Under the pieces are notes generated by a model. It saw nothing but the letters and a program-made list of their open reading frames with translations. It searched no databases and was not told where the DNA came from. From Desulfarculales bacterium UBA696 (lineage in GTDB: Bacteria; Desulfobacterota; Syntrophobacteria; Syntrophobacterales; Syntrophobacteraceae): a stretch of DNA of 64,000 bases. The translations under genes were made by a program, and so were the position numbers. The stretch is taken from contig DBMO01000054.1 of the NCBI GenBank assembly GCA_002298995.1, forward strand, positions 132,260 to 196,259. Direction: 5' to 3'. Below, piece after piece: positions 44,803-51,742 of the stretch (positions are counted from its first letter, which is position 1; each line of letters begins with the position of its first letter).

Positions 44803-44829
44803 ATTATAAGATAGCAATTAGCGTACCAA
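44803..44829 (-). promoter_or_regulatory. putative sigma-70-type promoter
   Basis: On the minus strand a perfect TATAAT (44803-44808) lies 15 bases from TTGGTA (44824-44829), a 4/6 match to TTGACA. The spacing is two bases short. A transcript from here would be about 60-65 nt before the terminator-like hairpin at 44733-44773. A short hairpin (AAGAG/CTCTT) lies at the predicted 5' end. Confidence 0.45.
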
Positions 44830-44859
44830 TTCCTGCATATTAGTTTTGTCCATCAATTA

Positions 44860-44945
44860 CGCCATCTTAGCGAAATCGACCATTTCACGCCATCCCGCCC
44901 GAATCCCGCCATTTATAGCAATTCCAGCCATTATCCCGCCACAAT
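44860..44945. repeat. imperfect CCCGCCAT-type repeats
   Basis: Several near-copies of ACGCCAT and TCCCGCC(AT) are spaced irregularly at ~10-22 bp between the flavoprotein leader and the SDR gene. They could be a multi-site operator or decayed tandem repeat. The rest of the 44830-45190 gap shows nothing else I can name. Confidence 0.35.
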
Positions 44946-45190
44946 ACCCCGTGGCGTGTATCGTCCGGGGGGCGAACCGGCTTTGTCTCGTGCCTTAAAA
45001 AAGTGTATCACTTACCTCCGAATAGGCAGGGATGCGGAATTCGAGGAGATATTTAAATTACGAACAGGGGCAGGTATATAATCGGATAACCTAACGCGGC
45101 CGGATTGATTTCGGATCTCAAAATCAAAGCTGCCATTTTAAAGATCGGGTGAAGTTTCAATGCCCGGTTCTACAATCGAAAGGATAAATA

Positions 45191-45979
45191 ATGGAATTCG
45201 GGCTCAGGGACAAATCGGTGCTCGTCACCGCCTCCAGCACGGGTTTGGGGAAAGCGACGGCGATGGAGTTTGCCCGCGAGGGGGCAAATGTCATGCTCTT
45301 TAGCCGCTCAGAGGAAAAACTCGTGGCAGCAAGAAACGACATAAGGTCCAAGACAGGGAAAGAGCCGGCATACACGGTCGGTGACGTTACCAAGCCAAAG
45401 GACCTGGTCCGGGTCGTCAAGAACACGGTTGAAAGATTCGGCCATATTTACGCGCTGGTCAATAACGCCGGCGGCCCGCCCGCGGGCACATTTGACGACC
45501 TTGCAGACGATGACTGGCAAAGGGCCTTTGAGCTGAACCTGTTCTCCTTCATCCGCACCATTCGGGAGGTCCTTCCCCACATGCGGCGTCTCGGCGCCGG
45601 CAGGATTGTCAACTACACTTCTTCCTCGATAAAACAGGTCATCGATAATCTCATTCTTTCGAATACATTCCGAATGGGGGTAATGGGCCTAGCCAAAAGC
45701 CTGTCCCGTGAACTCGGAAAGGACAATATCCTTATAAACGTAATGGGCCCAGGCAGGATCAATACTGAGCGAATGAGGCAAATAGACGAGGCCATGGCGC
45801 GCCGCGCGGGCGTGAGCACGGAACAAATGTATCAGGAATCAGTAAAGACAATTCCTCTCGGCCGCTACGGCACGCCCGAGGAATATGCCAAGCTGACTGT
45901 CTTTCTGTGCTCGGAGGCCAACAGCTACATAACGGGGCAGGCTTTCCTGGTGGACGGTGGTATGACAAGGGCTTACTGA
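45191..45979 (+). CDS. short-chain dehydrogenase/reductase with non-canonical active site
   Basis: 262-residue SDR-fold protein. The nucleotide-binding turn is TASSTGLGKATA and NNAGGPPAG is present. The catalytic YxxxK, however, is replaced: aligning the GLAKSLSREL helix places Ser and Arg at these positions (LSNTFRMGVMGLAK). This matches a known divergent SDR subgroup (BKR-like) lacking the canonical tetrad, so enzymatic activity is uncertain. The C-terminal ITGQAFLVDGGMTRAY is typical. The ATG at 45191 follows a weak AAAGG. Confidence 0.88.
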   Translation: MEFGLRDKSVLVTASSTGLGKATAMEFAREGANVMLFSRSEEKLVAARNDIRSKTGKEPAYTVGDVTKPKDLVRVVKNTVERFGHIYALVNNAGGPPAGTFDDLADDDWQRAFELNLFSFIRTIREVLPHMRRLGAGRIVNYTSSSIKQVIDNLILSNTFRMGVMGLAKSLSRELGKDNILINVMGPGRINTERMRQIDEAMARRAGVSTEQMYQESVKTIPLGRYGTPEEYAKLTVFLCSEANSYITGQAFLVDGGMTRAY

Positions 45980-46268
45980 GCAAAGGCAAACCCCGGCCAC
46001 TCTACCTCTTTAGCCGTGTTTTTTCAGTATGTTGAAAGATCAACCCAGGCGCTGCTCCGCACCGTGAGCCGTATCTGCCGGCCACTTAGACGCTCTGGCC
46101 CATTCTCACGCTCCAACCCCGCCGATCAGGCCATGCAACCTATTCCGATTATCGAGAAGGGTCTTATTGTAATTAGATATAGGTGACTTCGCCGCTGCAC
46201 CGGCTCCAACTTGACTGATTCAGTCATGTGAGGCCGCGCGGCGTAAAATCTGGATAGAGGAGAATAAA

Positions 46269-46577
46269 ATGCAGACTTTTATTTTGCTGACCCGGCTATC
46301 ACCGGACGCGGTAAAAAACCCGAGGGCTCTCGAAGAACTCGAAAACAAGGTTATGGAAAGGGTGCGGAAGGAATGTCCGGACATCGAATGGCTCCACAAT
46401 TTTGCGATTCTGGGGCCCTACGATTACCTCGATGTCTTCCGTGCGCCCGATGAACAAAGCGCTTTTAAAATGGCTACACTAATCCGCACGTTCGGCCACT
46501 GCACCACCGAGGTCTGGACTGCAACAGAGTGGGCAAGATTCAGGAATGTGATTCACGAACTGGCAGAAGCTGCCTAG
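46269..46577 (+). CDS. GYD-domain protein
   Basis: 102-residue protein of the GYD family (PF08734), a ferredoxin-like small fold of unknown function. Diagnostic FAILGPYDYLDVFRAPDEQSAFKMATLIRTFG. Starts with an ATG after GAGGAG. Stands alone between the SDR gene and a convergent hypothetical gene. Confidence 0.9.
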   Translation: MQTFILLTRLSPDAVKNPRALEELENKVMERVRKECPDIEWLHNFAILGPYDYLDVFRAPDEQSAFKMATLIRTFGHCTTEVWTATEWARFRNVIHELAEAA

Positions 46578-46636
46578 GGACCCCTGGCAGTTCCGAATTG
46601 CAGATGGTATTCGAATTTCTTGCATGTCCAGGCACG

Positions 46637-46671
46637 CCCGGTTCCCTGGATTGAATTCCAGGGCAATCGGG
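46637..46671. terminator. possible terminator between convergent genes
   Basis: Stem CCCTGGA/TCCAGGG (7 bp, loop TTGAAT) extended by an outer CCCG/CGGG, followed on the plus strand by CCTATTTTC. Fits the end of the GYD gene. Confidence 0.4.
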
Positions 46672-46728
46672 CCTATTTTCTTTCCGTCCCGACGCCACCG
46701 GGATGGTCCTGTGTCGCCCATGATTTTA

Positions 46729-47001
46729 TTAAACTGCCTTCCTCAAGGCACCTATTCTATTTTTCCAACCCTCGGGAGCGCACAGATCCAGAGGCCCAAA
46801 CCATAGCATGGAACAGCCCTCCTCTTCTGCGTAGTGCCCCAGTAAGATTGAATCGTGCACTTCCGACCCCAGGCGAACTATTTCCAACCCTCCCGTGTAG
46901 TGACAAACTTTATGCACTCTGACCAATTCGGGCTCTTCGGCATCTCCATCCAAAACCCAATAAAAACCTATCTTCGTAGGCGTATTCATGGTCCATTCCA
47001 T
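46729..47001 (-). CDS. small hypothetical protein
   Basis: 90-residue soluble protein, rich in Trp, Gly and acidic residues (TKIGFYWVLDGDAEEPELVRVH, SMLWFGPLDLCAPEGW). The composition looks like a genuine globular domain. AAGGTG precedes the ATG at 47001; a second ATG at 46989 is possible. No family recognised; convergent with the GYD gene. Confidence 0.55.
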   Translation of the reverse strand: MEWTMNTPTKIGFYWVLDGDAEEPELVRVHKVCHYTGGLEIVRLGSEVHDSILLGHYAEEEGCSMLWFGPLDLCAPEGWKNRIGALRKAV

Positions 47002-47283
47002 AACTCACCTTCTTCCGCCCGCCTACAGCACCGATCCGGCGAGATTGCCCGCCCCACCGGGTAAACCTTTCAGGAAGATCAGTGGATGTACGGCGCCTTA
47101 TTGCAGCTTTACTAATATTTCCCATTATTTAAGCTATACATTCCCTGCTCCGCATAAAGGGCGAAAGTCAATTCCACCGAAGAACAATTGGCGCGAAAGA
47201 TCGGCTTCGTGGCAACAATGCCTCTGGCGTGCTTAAATTTAAAGAAATTCAACAATTTAAAATTCAAAAAGACGGAGAAGAAA

Positions 47284-47799
47284 ATGCTGACCAAGAGACT
47301 GTTTCTTTATGCCGGTGTTTGCTTGTTTCTCATAGTGGGAGGGTTTGTGGTTTCTTCATACATGGGTGTCGGTCTCGATCCATCCTCGGCAAATTACGTG
47401 ATACTTGCCGCGGAAAGAGACTCCGGAGCCAAGTCCAATCAGGCGTCGATGCACATGGAAAAAGGTACCGCCGAGTTCAATAAGGGCAACTACGAAGCAG
47501 CTACACGCCATTTCAGCGAAGCTATCAAAGCTGATCCAAATAACGCGAATGCTTACAACAATCGTGGAGTAGCGTACTCGAAGATGGGAAAAAATGATCG
47601 GGCCATCTCCGATTACAGCAAGGCGATCCAACTTAACCCCAATTTTGCCGAGCCTTACAATAATCGGTCCATGGCTTACCTTCGCCAAAAAGACCAGACC
47701 AGGGCCTGTGTCGATTTCAGGCACTATCGCGATATGGGAGGAACACCTTCTCCCGGGTTTGCCAGAGAACTTGAAAGCAAGACGGGAGGCAAGTGCTGA
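47284..47799 (+). CDS. membrane-anchored TPR protein
   Basis: 171-residue protein. An N-terminal hydrophobic segment (LTKRLFLYAGVCLFLIVGGFVVSSYM) anchors or exports it. The mature part has about two and a half TPR repeats, with EKGTAEFNKGNYEAATRHFSEAIKADPNNANAYNNRGVAYSKMGKNDRA as the clearest. TPRs mediate protein-protein contacts at the envelope. The ATG at 47284 follows GGAGAAG; the longer frame is unlikely. A strong hairpin ends the gene. Confidence 0.85.
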   Translation: MLTKRLFLYAGVCLFLIVGGFVVSSYMGVGLDPSSANYVILAAERDSGAKSNQASMHMEKGTAEFNKGNYEAATRHFSEAIKADPNNANAYNNRGVAYSKMGKNDRAISDYSKAIQLNPNFAEPYNNRSMAYLRQKDQTRACVDFRHYRDMGGTPSPGFARELESKTGGKC

Positions 47800-47866
47800 G
47801 CGAGGATTTCCATCTAGAAGGATGAGACACAACCACCCCGAAAAAACTTTTTATGTCATCTAAAAA

Positions 47867-47903
47867 TGCAGAGCCTCGGTTCACTTTAAATCGAGGCTCT
47901 GCA
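47867..47903. terminator. bidirectional intrinsic terminator
   Basis: Perfect 12-bp stem TGCAGAGCCTCG / CGAGGCTCTGCA with a 13-base loop, flanked by A5 on the left and a short T-run on the right. It sits between the convergent TPR and small hypothetical genes and can serve both. Confidence 0.8.
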
Positions 47904-47955
47904 ATGCTTTGTTTGAATATTATCCGGTAATCACATGGAAAGCCGCGATTCCGGT

Positions 47956-48150
47956 TTAGCAAAAGGGCACAAAATATGATTCGCCTGGGTCCACCCACAC
48001 GTCATCTTCATCCCGGGATAGTTCGCGCGGGATCTTAGCTTCTCCGTTATCGCAGTACGCGCAATAATCGATCGAGCACCCTTCATTGCCGTGCGAGACA
48101 AATCTTCCGTCTATTATGCAACCATGTCCTTCGGAACTGGTAATTTCCAT
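47956..48150 (-). CDS. small Cys-containing hypothetical protein
   Basis: 64-residue protein, acidic, with four cysteines (GCIIDG; CSIDYCAYCDNG with Cys-x4-Cys-x2-Cys; and a C-terminal Cys), which could bind metal. AGGAAGG lies upstream of the ATG at 48150. No family recognised. It is leftward, with a separate promoter region before it. Confidence 0.5.
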   Translation of the reverse strand: MEITSSEGHGCIIDGRFVSHGNEGCSIDYCAYCDNGEAKIPRELSRDEDDVWVDPGESYFVPFC

Positions 48151-48285
48151 GATGATCAAACCTTCCTGTAAAATTATTCTACGACCGTTTGAATTGACAG
48201 AACCTTCAAATCAGCGCCATCGAAATTGGAATCGGACACCGGCGAAAGCCGCTAGCTGCGCGGCGAATCATAGCCCGGCCAGTAA

Positions 48286-48978
48286 TCAAACGGCTCTCCG
48301 GTACTCTTCATCCGAGGTGAGGTAACGCTGAAACCACTGACCGCCAAGCTCTACCACCCTTTCAAGAGCCCCGTGCTCTTCGAAGAGATGACCAGCGCCA
48401 GGTACGATCTCCAGCTTCTTTTCCGCGGGAATCTTCGCGAAAGCTTCCCGATTAAACCTTATTACGTGTAGATCGTTGCCACCGACAATGAGGAGTATGG
48501 GCGCTATCACCCTGTCGAGGACTCCCATCGCCAGATCGGGTCTTCCTCCCCGAGAGACGACAGCACCAGCCGCTTCAGAGCGCTCGCCAGCGGCAATGAG
48601 CGCTGCCGCGGCCCCTGTGCTCGATCCGAAATAGCCGATACGAAGACTTCGTGTCAGAGGCAGCCCAAGCAGCCAATCAGTGGCGCCAACAACTCTTCCG
48701 GCAAGCATTTCCATGTCGAAGCGGTACTTCATCGTCATTATGTCCACAGCCTCTTCTTCAGGTGTAAGCAGATCCAGCAAAAGTGTCGCGAGCCGGCGCC
48801 GCTGCAGCCCTCCGGCGACGAACCTGTTTCTCGTGCTAAACCTGCCGCTTCCGCTGCCGTGAGCGAAAACTACAATCGCCCTTGCCCCTCCAGGGATAAC
48901 AAGGTCCCCCTTGAGGGCGGCGTTACCAACCGGTATATCGACCTCAAAATCGAAATCGATATTTTTAAAATTAATCAT
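48286..48978 (-). CDS. alpha/beta hydrolase (dienelactone-hydrolase type)
   Basis: 230-residue cytosolic hydrolase of the DLH group. VIPGGARAIVVFAHGSGSGRFS near the start, nucleophile elbow GYFGSSTGAAAAL (Ser), catalytic Asp in VGGNDLHV and His in VPGAGHLFEE. It follows the phosphoribosyltransferase gene by 23 bp with its own GGAGG site; in many bacteria the same two domains are fused, so they probably act together. The reaction is unknown. Confidence 0.93.
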   Translation of the reverse strand: MINFKNIDFDFEVDIPVGNAALKGDLVIPGGARAIVVFAHGSGSGRFSTRNRFVAGGLQRRRLATLLLDLLTPEEEAVDIMTMKYRFDMEMLAGRVVGATDWLLGLPLTRSLRIGYFGSSTGAAAALIAAGERSEAAGAVVSRGGRPDLAMGVLDRVIAPILLIVGGNDLHVIRFNREAFAKIPAEKKLEIVPGAGHLFEEHGALERVVELGGQWFQRYLTSDEEYRRAV

Positions 48979-49001
48979 CTTGTCCTCCAAAGGACCTCAT
49001 G

Positions 49002-49655
49002 TCAGGCTGCCTGCTTTGCGGAGACCTGTTCCAGGAGGCTTCGAACCTCCTCATCGCTTGTCTGGCTAAAATCTTCGTACCAGGCCCCCACAGCCCAGAA
49101 CGGCTGGGGTGTGGTTGCACATATTGCGGTGTCCACTTCGTTCCTGAATTCTTCGCAGGTCTCCGGCGGGGCCGTCGGCACCGCCATGACGATTCTTGCC
49201 GGTTTGTAAGCACGAAGAGCGGTTATGGCTGCCTTCATGGTAGTCCCCGTGGCCAGGCCGTCATCGACCAAAATCACGGTCTTATTGGAGAGGTCCGGAA
49301 AAGGCCGTCCTCCACGATATTCGCGCTCCCGCCTCTCCAGTTCTCGCTGCTCACGTTCCGCGACCGCCTCGATCGTGCTCTCCGGAATTTTGAACCAGCG
49401 CACGACTTCCTCATTGAGCACACGCACGCCTCCGGTCGCAACAGCTCCCATCGCAAGCTCCTCACGGCCCGGAAGACCCAGTTTTCGTACAAGGAAGACG
49501 TCGAGGGGTGCATTCAGAGCTTTTGCAACCTCGTAGCCGACGGGCACCCCGCCTCTCGGAAGCGCCAGCACAATGGCATCTTTCCTGCCGGCATACTGCG
49601 AGAGTTTCTCTGCAAGGAACCGTCCCGCATGGTAGCGGTCTCTGAACGACGTCAT
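49002..49655 (-). CDS. phosphoribosyltransferase (PRTase type I)
   Basis: 217-residue protein with the type-I PRTase fold. The PRPP loop is VILVDDGLATGTTMKAAITAL and LPRGGVPVGYEVAKAL near the start is also conserved. An Arg/Glu-rich hood (REQRELERREREYRGG) covers the site. It belongs to the subgroup commonly fused to or next to a DLH-like hydrolase, as here. The nucleobase substrate is unproven. The ATG at 49655 follows GGAGGATAGTG; a GTG one codon earlier is possible. Confidence 0.93.
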   Translation of the reverse strand: MTSFRDRYHAGRFLAEKLSQYAGRKDAIVLALPRGGVPVGYEVAKALNAPLDVFLVRKLGLPGREELAMGAVATGGVRVLNEEVVRWFKIPESTIEAVAEREQRELERREREYRGGRPFPDLSNKTVILVDDGLATGTTMKAAITALRAYKPARIVMAVPTAPPETCEEFRNEVDTAICATTPQPFWAVGAWYEDFSQTSDEEVRSLLEQVSAKQAA

Positions 49656-49950
49656 CACTATCCTCCCGATTTGACCGCCGTAATGCGCAATGCGGTCTCA
49701 AAAGCTTGAGGACACCAAAAATTAGGACCCTCTAAATATTAAAAACTAATCACAATTTAATTCTTTGGCAGGAATTCGTCCCGGCGCGATACATTAGACT
49801 TGCGGCTTAGGGGGAAAATTGCGGGGGGCTGTTTTCAACTCTTTTGAATCATTAACATATTCATTGAGTGGAAGGCCGCCGTCGGCCCTCCGTTAAATTG
49901 AGGCAGCTTTGGACCCGCCTCGGCAAATTCCGGCATGGAAGGAGAATACG

Positions 49951-50127
49951 ATGACTGAACAAAACACCTGCAGAATTGCCGGCTTCGAATATATCGACCA
50001 CACCGTTGTGTGCAGGTCCGGGCACTGCGCGATGTGCAACGACGGTATATGGGAAGAAAAAGGCGAACTCTGCCCATGCTGGACGAGCGAATCACCTCAA
50101 AACCAACTCTCCCCGGAAGAGCAATAG
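49951..50127 (+). CDS. tiny four-cysteine protein, paralog 1
   Basis: 58-residue protein whose ATG follows GGAGAATACG. Cys7, Cys21, Cys26 and Cys29 give C-x13-C-x4-C-x2-C-x-D-G, identical in spacing to the 50989-51171 protein. Two further Cys (41, 43) are unique. The motif suggests a small metal (Zn or Fe) or redox centre. It may also be a small regulator; no family known to me. Confidence 0.68.
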   Translation: MTEQNTCRIAGFEYIDHTVVCRSGHCAMCNDGIWEEKGELCPCWTSESPQNQLSPEEQ

Positions 50128-50233
50128 CAATTGAGTACATCTCACAGCACTTCGCCAGGACGGAAGCCGGGGACAAAGAGTCCCGCGCCGGCTAAAGACA
50201 GAAAATCTTTCCGCGGGTCCTTACCTCAAGTGG

Positions 50234-50719
50234 TCACATCTTGTAGCCGATCTTTCGCAGCAAATCTTTGCGCCATTTTATGTCCTCCTCGCCCTCGATG
50301 CCTTTGGGAGACGATCCATCGACCACTCCCATAACACCGCGTCCAAGGTCCGTTTCGGCCAGTATGACCTCCACCGGATTTGCGGTTGCACAGAAAATGC
50401 GGCAAACCTCGGGCACCATCTTCAAGGTATTTAAAATATTCACAGGAAAGAAGCCCGGCCCCAGAAAAACTATAAAGCTATGCCCGGCGCCTATTTTCTG
50501 TGCATTCTTCCTGGCAAGCTCAATCATTTCGGGATCGGTCCCCGACCACCGAACCAGGCATTTGCCCGAAGCTTCGCAAAAAGCCAGGCCGAACCTGATT
50601 CCCGGCACAGTTGACACCAGGGCTTCATGGATGTCCTCCACCGTCTTAATGAAGTGCGTCTGTCCAAAAACAAAGTTAATCTCCTCCGGTTTTTCAATTG
50701 CAACGGTTATCAGGTCCAT
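50234..50719 (-). CDS. adenosine-specific kinase
   Basis: 161-residue enzyme of the PAE0151/DUF355 adenosine-specific kinase family (PF04008), common in archaea and anaerobes; phosphorylates adenosine to AMP. Family-typical IEKPEEINFVFGQTHFIKTVEDIHEALVSTVPGIRFGLAFCEASG, and GRGVMGVVDGSSPKGIE. The ATG at 50719 follows GAGG; the upstream frame to 50797 is not required. Flanked on both sides by the tiny four-cysteine genes on the other strand. Confidence 0.93.
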   Translation of the reverse strand: MDLITVAIEKPEEINFVFGQTHFIKTVEDIHEALVSTVPGIRFGLAFCEASGKCLVRWSGTDPEMIELARKNAQKIGAGHSFIVFLGPGFFPVNILNTLKMVPEVCRIFCATANPVEVILAETDLGRGVMGVVDGSSPKGIEGEEDIKWRKDLLRKIGYKM

Positions 50720-50988
50720 ACGTTTATCCTCATCTTGGGATTTACTGAAAGCAGCTCGTCGCACACCCTGAATGCATGGTGGAAAAAATAAGGGCAAACA
50801 GGGACATGGTTAAGACCCCCGAGACAAAATCTTTGCAGGAATATTCCAGTGGGGTGGGCATTAAAGATACTCGCGGCTAAGTGCATCGGTAAAATGGATC
50901 CTTACCATAAAAGTAAAATCAGGTTTGCCGCTACTTCGTTTTCGTTAAGAACGGATGAAGTCGCGTCCTTAATTTCAGGAGGACTGGC

Positions 50989-51171
50989 GTGAAGGGGTGG
51001 TCGAATCTATCCATCGAGAAGCCCTGCTCGTATGACAACAAGGTTTTCCCGCACGAAATGGAGGTCTGCGATAACGGCAAGTGCATGATCTGCATGGACG
51101 GCGTTTTCGAAGACTACCAGGACCCAAGCGCCCCGAAATACGGCCTGCAAGTCTCAGTCGGTCCCACCTAG
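50989..51171 (+). CDS. tiny four-cysteine protein, paralog 2 (GTG start)
   Basis: 60-residue protein with GTG start and a strong AGGAGG site eight bases upstream. Cys13, 27, 32 and 35 have the same C-x13-C-x4-C-x2-C-x-D-G spacing as the 49951-50127 protein, and both end the motif with an aromatic-acidic pair (FE or WE). Overall identity elsewhere is low, so the cysteines are what is conserved. Likely a small metal or redox protein of unknown partner. Confidence 0.68.
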   Translation: MKGWSNLSIEKPCSYDNKVFPHEMEVCDNGKCMICMDGVFEDYQDPSAPKYGLQVSVGPT

Positions 51172-51742
51172 CAAACTGGCAGCCCTGGCCGATCCCAGAG
51201 TCACTCTTGGTTACTTGAGAAGATCGAGTATCAGGGTTTGCATCCTCAAAAACAATATACCGGCAGTCCCTCCATTCATCGCATATGAACTCGCGGCCAG
51301 TCCTCATAATTTACCGAGCGGTATTGGACAACTCACAATCTTTCGACCACTCAATGACATGCACGTGAGGCCCCGGCATTTTTTCATTCTACACCCTGAA
51401 ACCTATAACTTCAGAATACGAGGAACTTTTGCAAAAGTGGAATTTCTGGACGATCCGGCAGCCCATCCCCCGTCAATTGTTCAACGTTTAAGTTAATCGG
51501 TAGTACCGAGAAATTCTATGAAATCACAGTCTAAAGAAACTATATGATATTTTCCGCGATGTGTTATACTCGATCCCAGCATAATTTCACTCCAACAAGG
51601 CACAAGCTAGTAACTTGCAGTAATTCTTTAACAATACCCTTTGTTCTTTCATTGAATTTACAGCGTCCCAAACTGTTTTATCACGCTTTTGCTATCTGTT
51701 CCCAAAGAGATGCTCCCTGGATTTTCCAATTGAGGGGGTGAG
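51172..51742. other. long leader of the cyclase operon
   Basis: 571 bp, AT-rich. TATACT near 51567 could be a -10 element, but no good -35 pairs with it. I looked for a CRP-type palindrome (TGTGA-N6-TCACA) and found only a right half (ATCACA near 51525). Nothing coding. Confidence 0.4.

Noticed and set aside
44880..44930. Sigma-54-type promoter on the minus strand (TGGC ... TTGCT)
   Set aside because: The GG to GC spacing is 8 instead of 10 bases.
51215..51496. 93-residue plus-strand frame upstream of the cyclase
   Set aside because: No ribosome-binding site, atypical composition, no domain; treated as non-coding leader.
51500..51600. CRP-type cAMP-receptor operator before the cyclase
   Set aside because: Only a right half-site (ATCACA) fits; no left half at the required distance.
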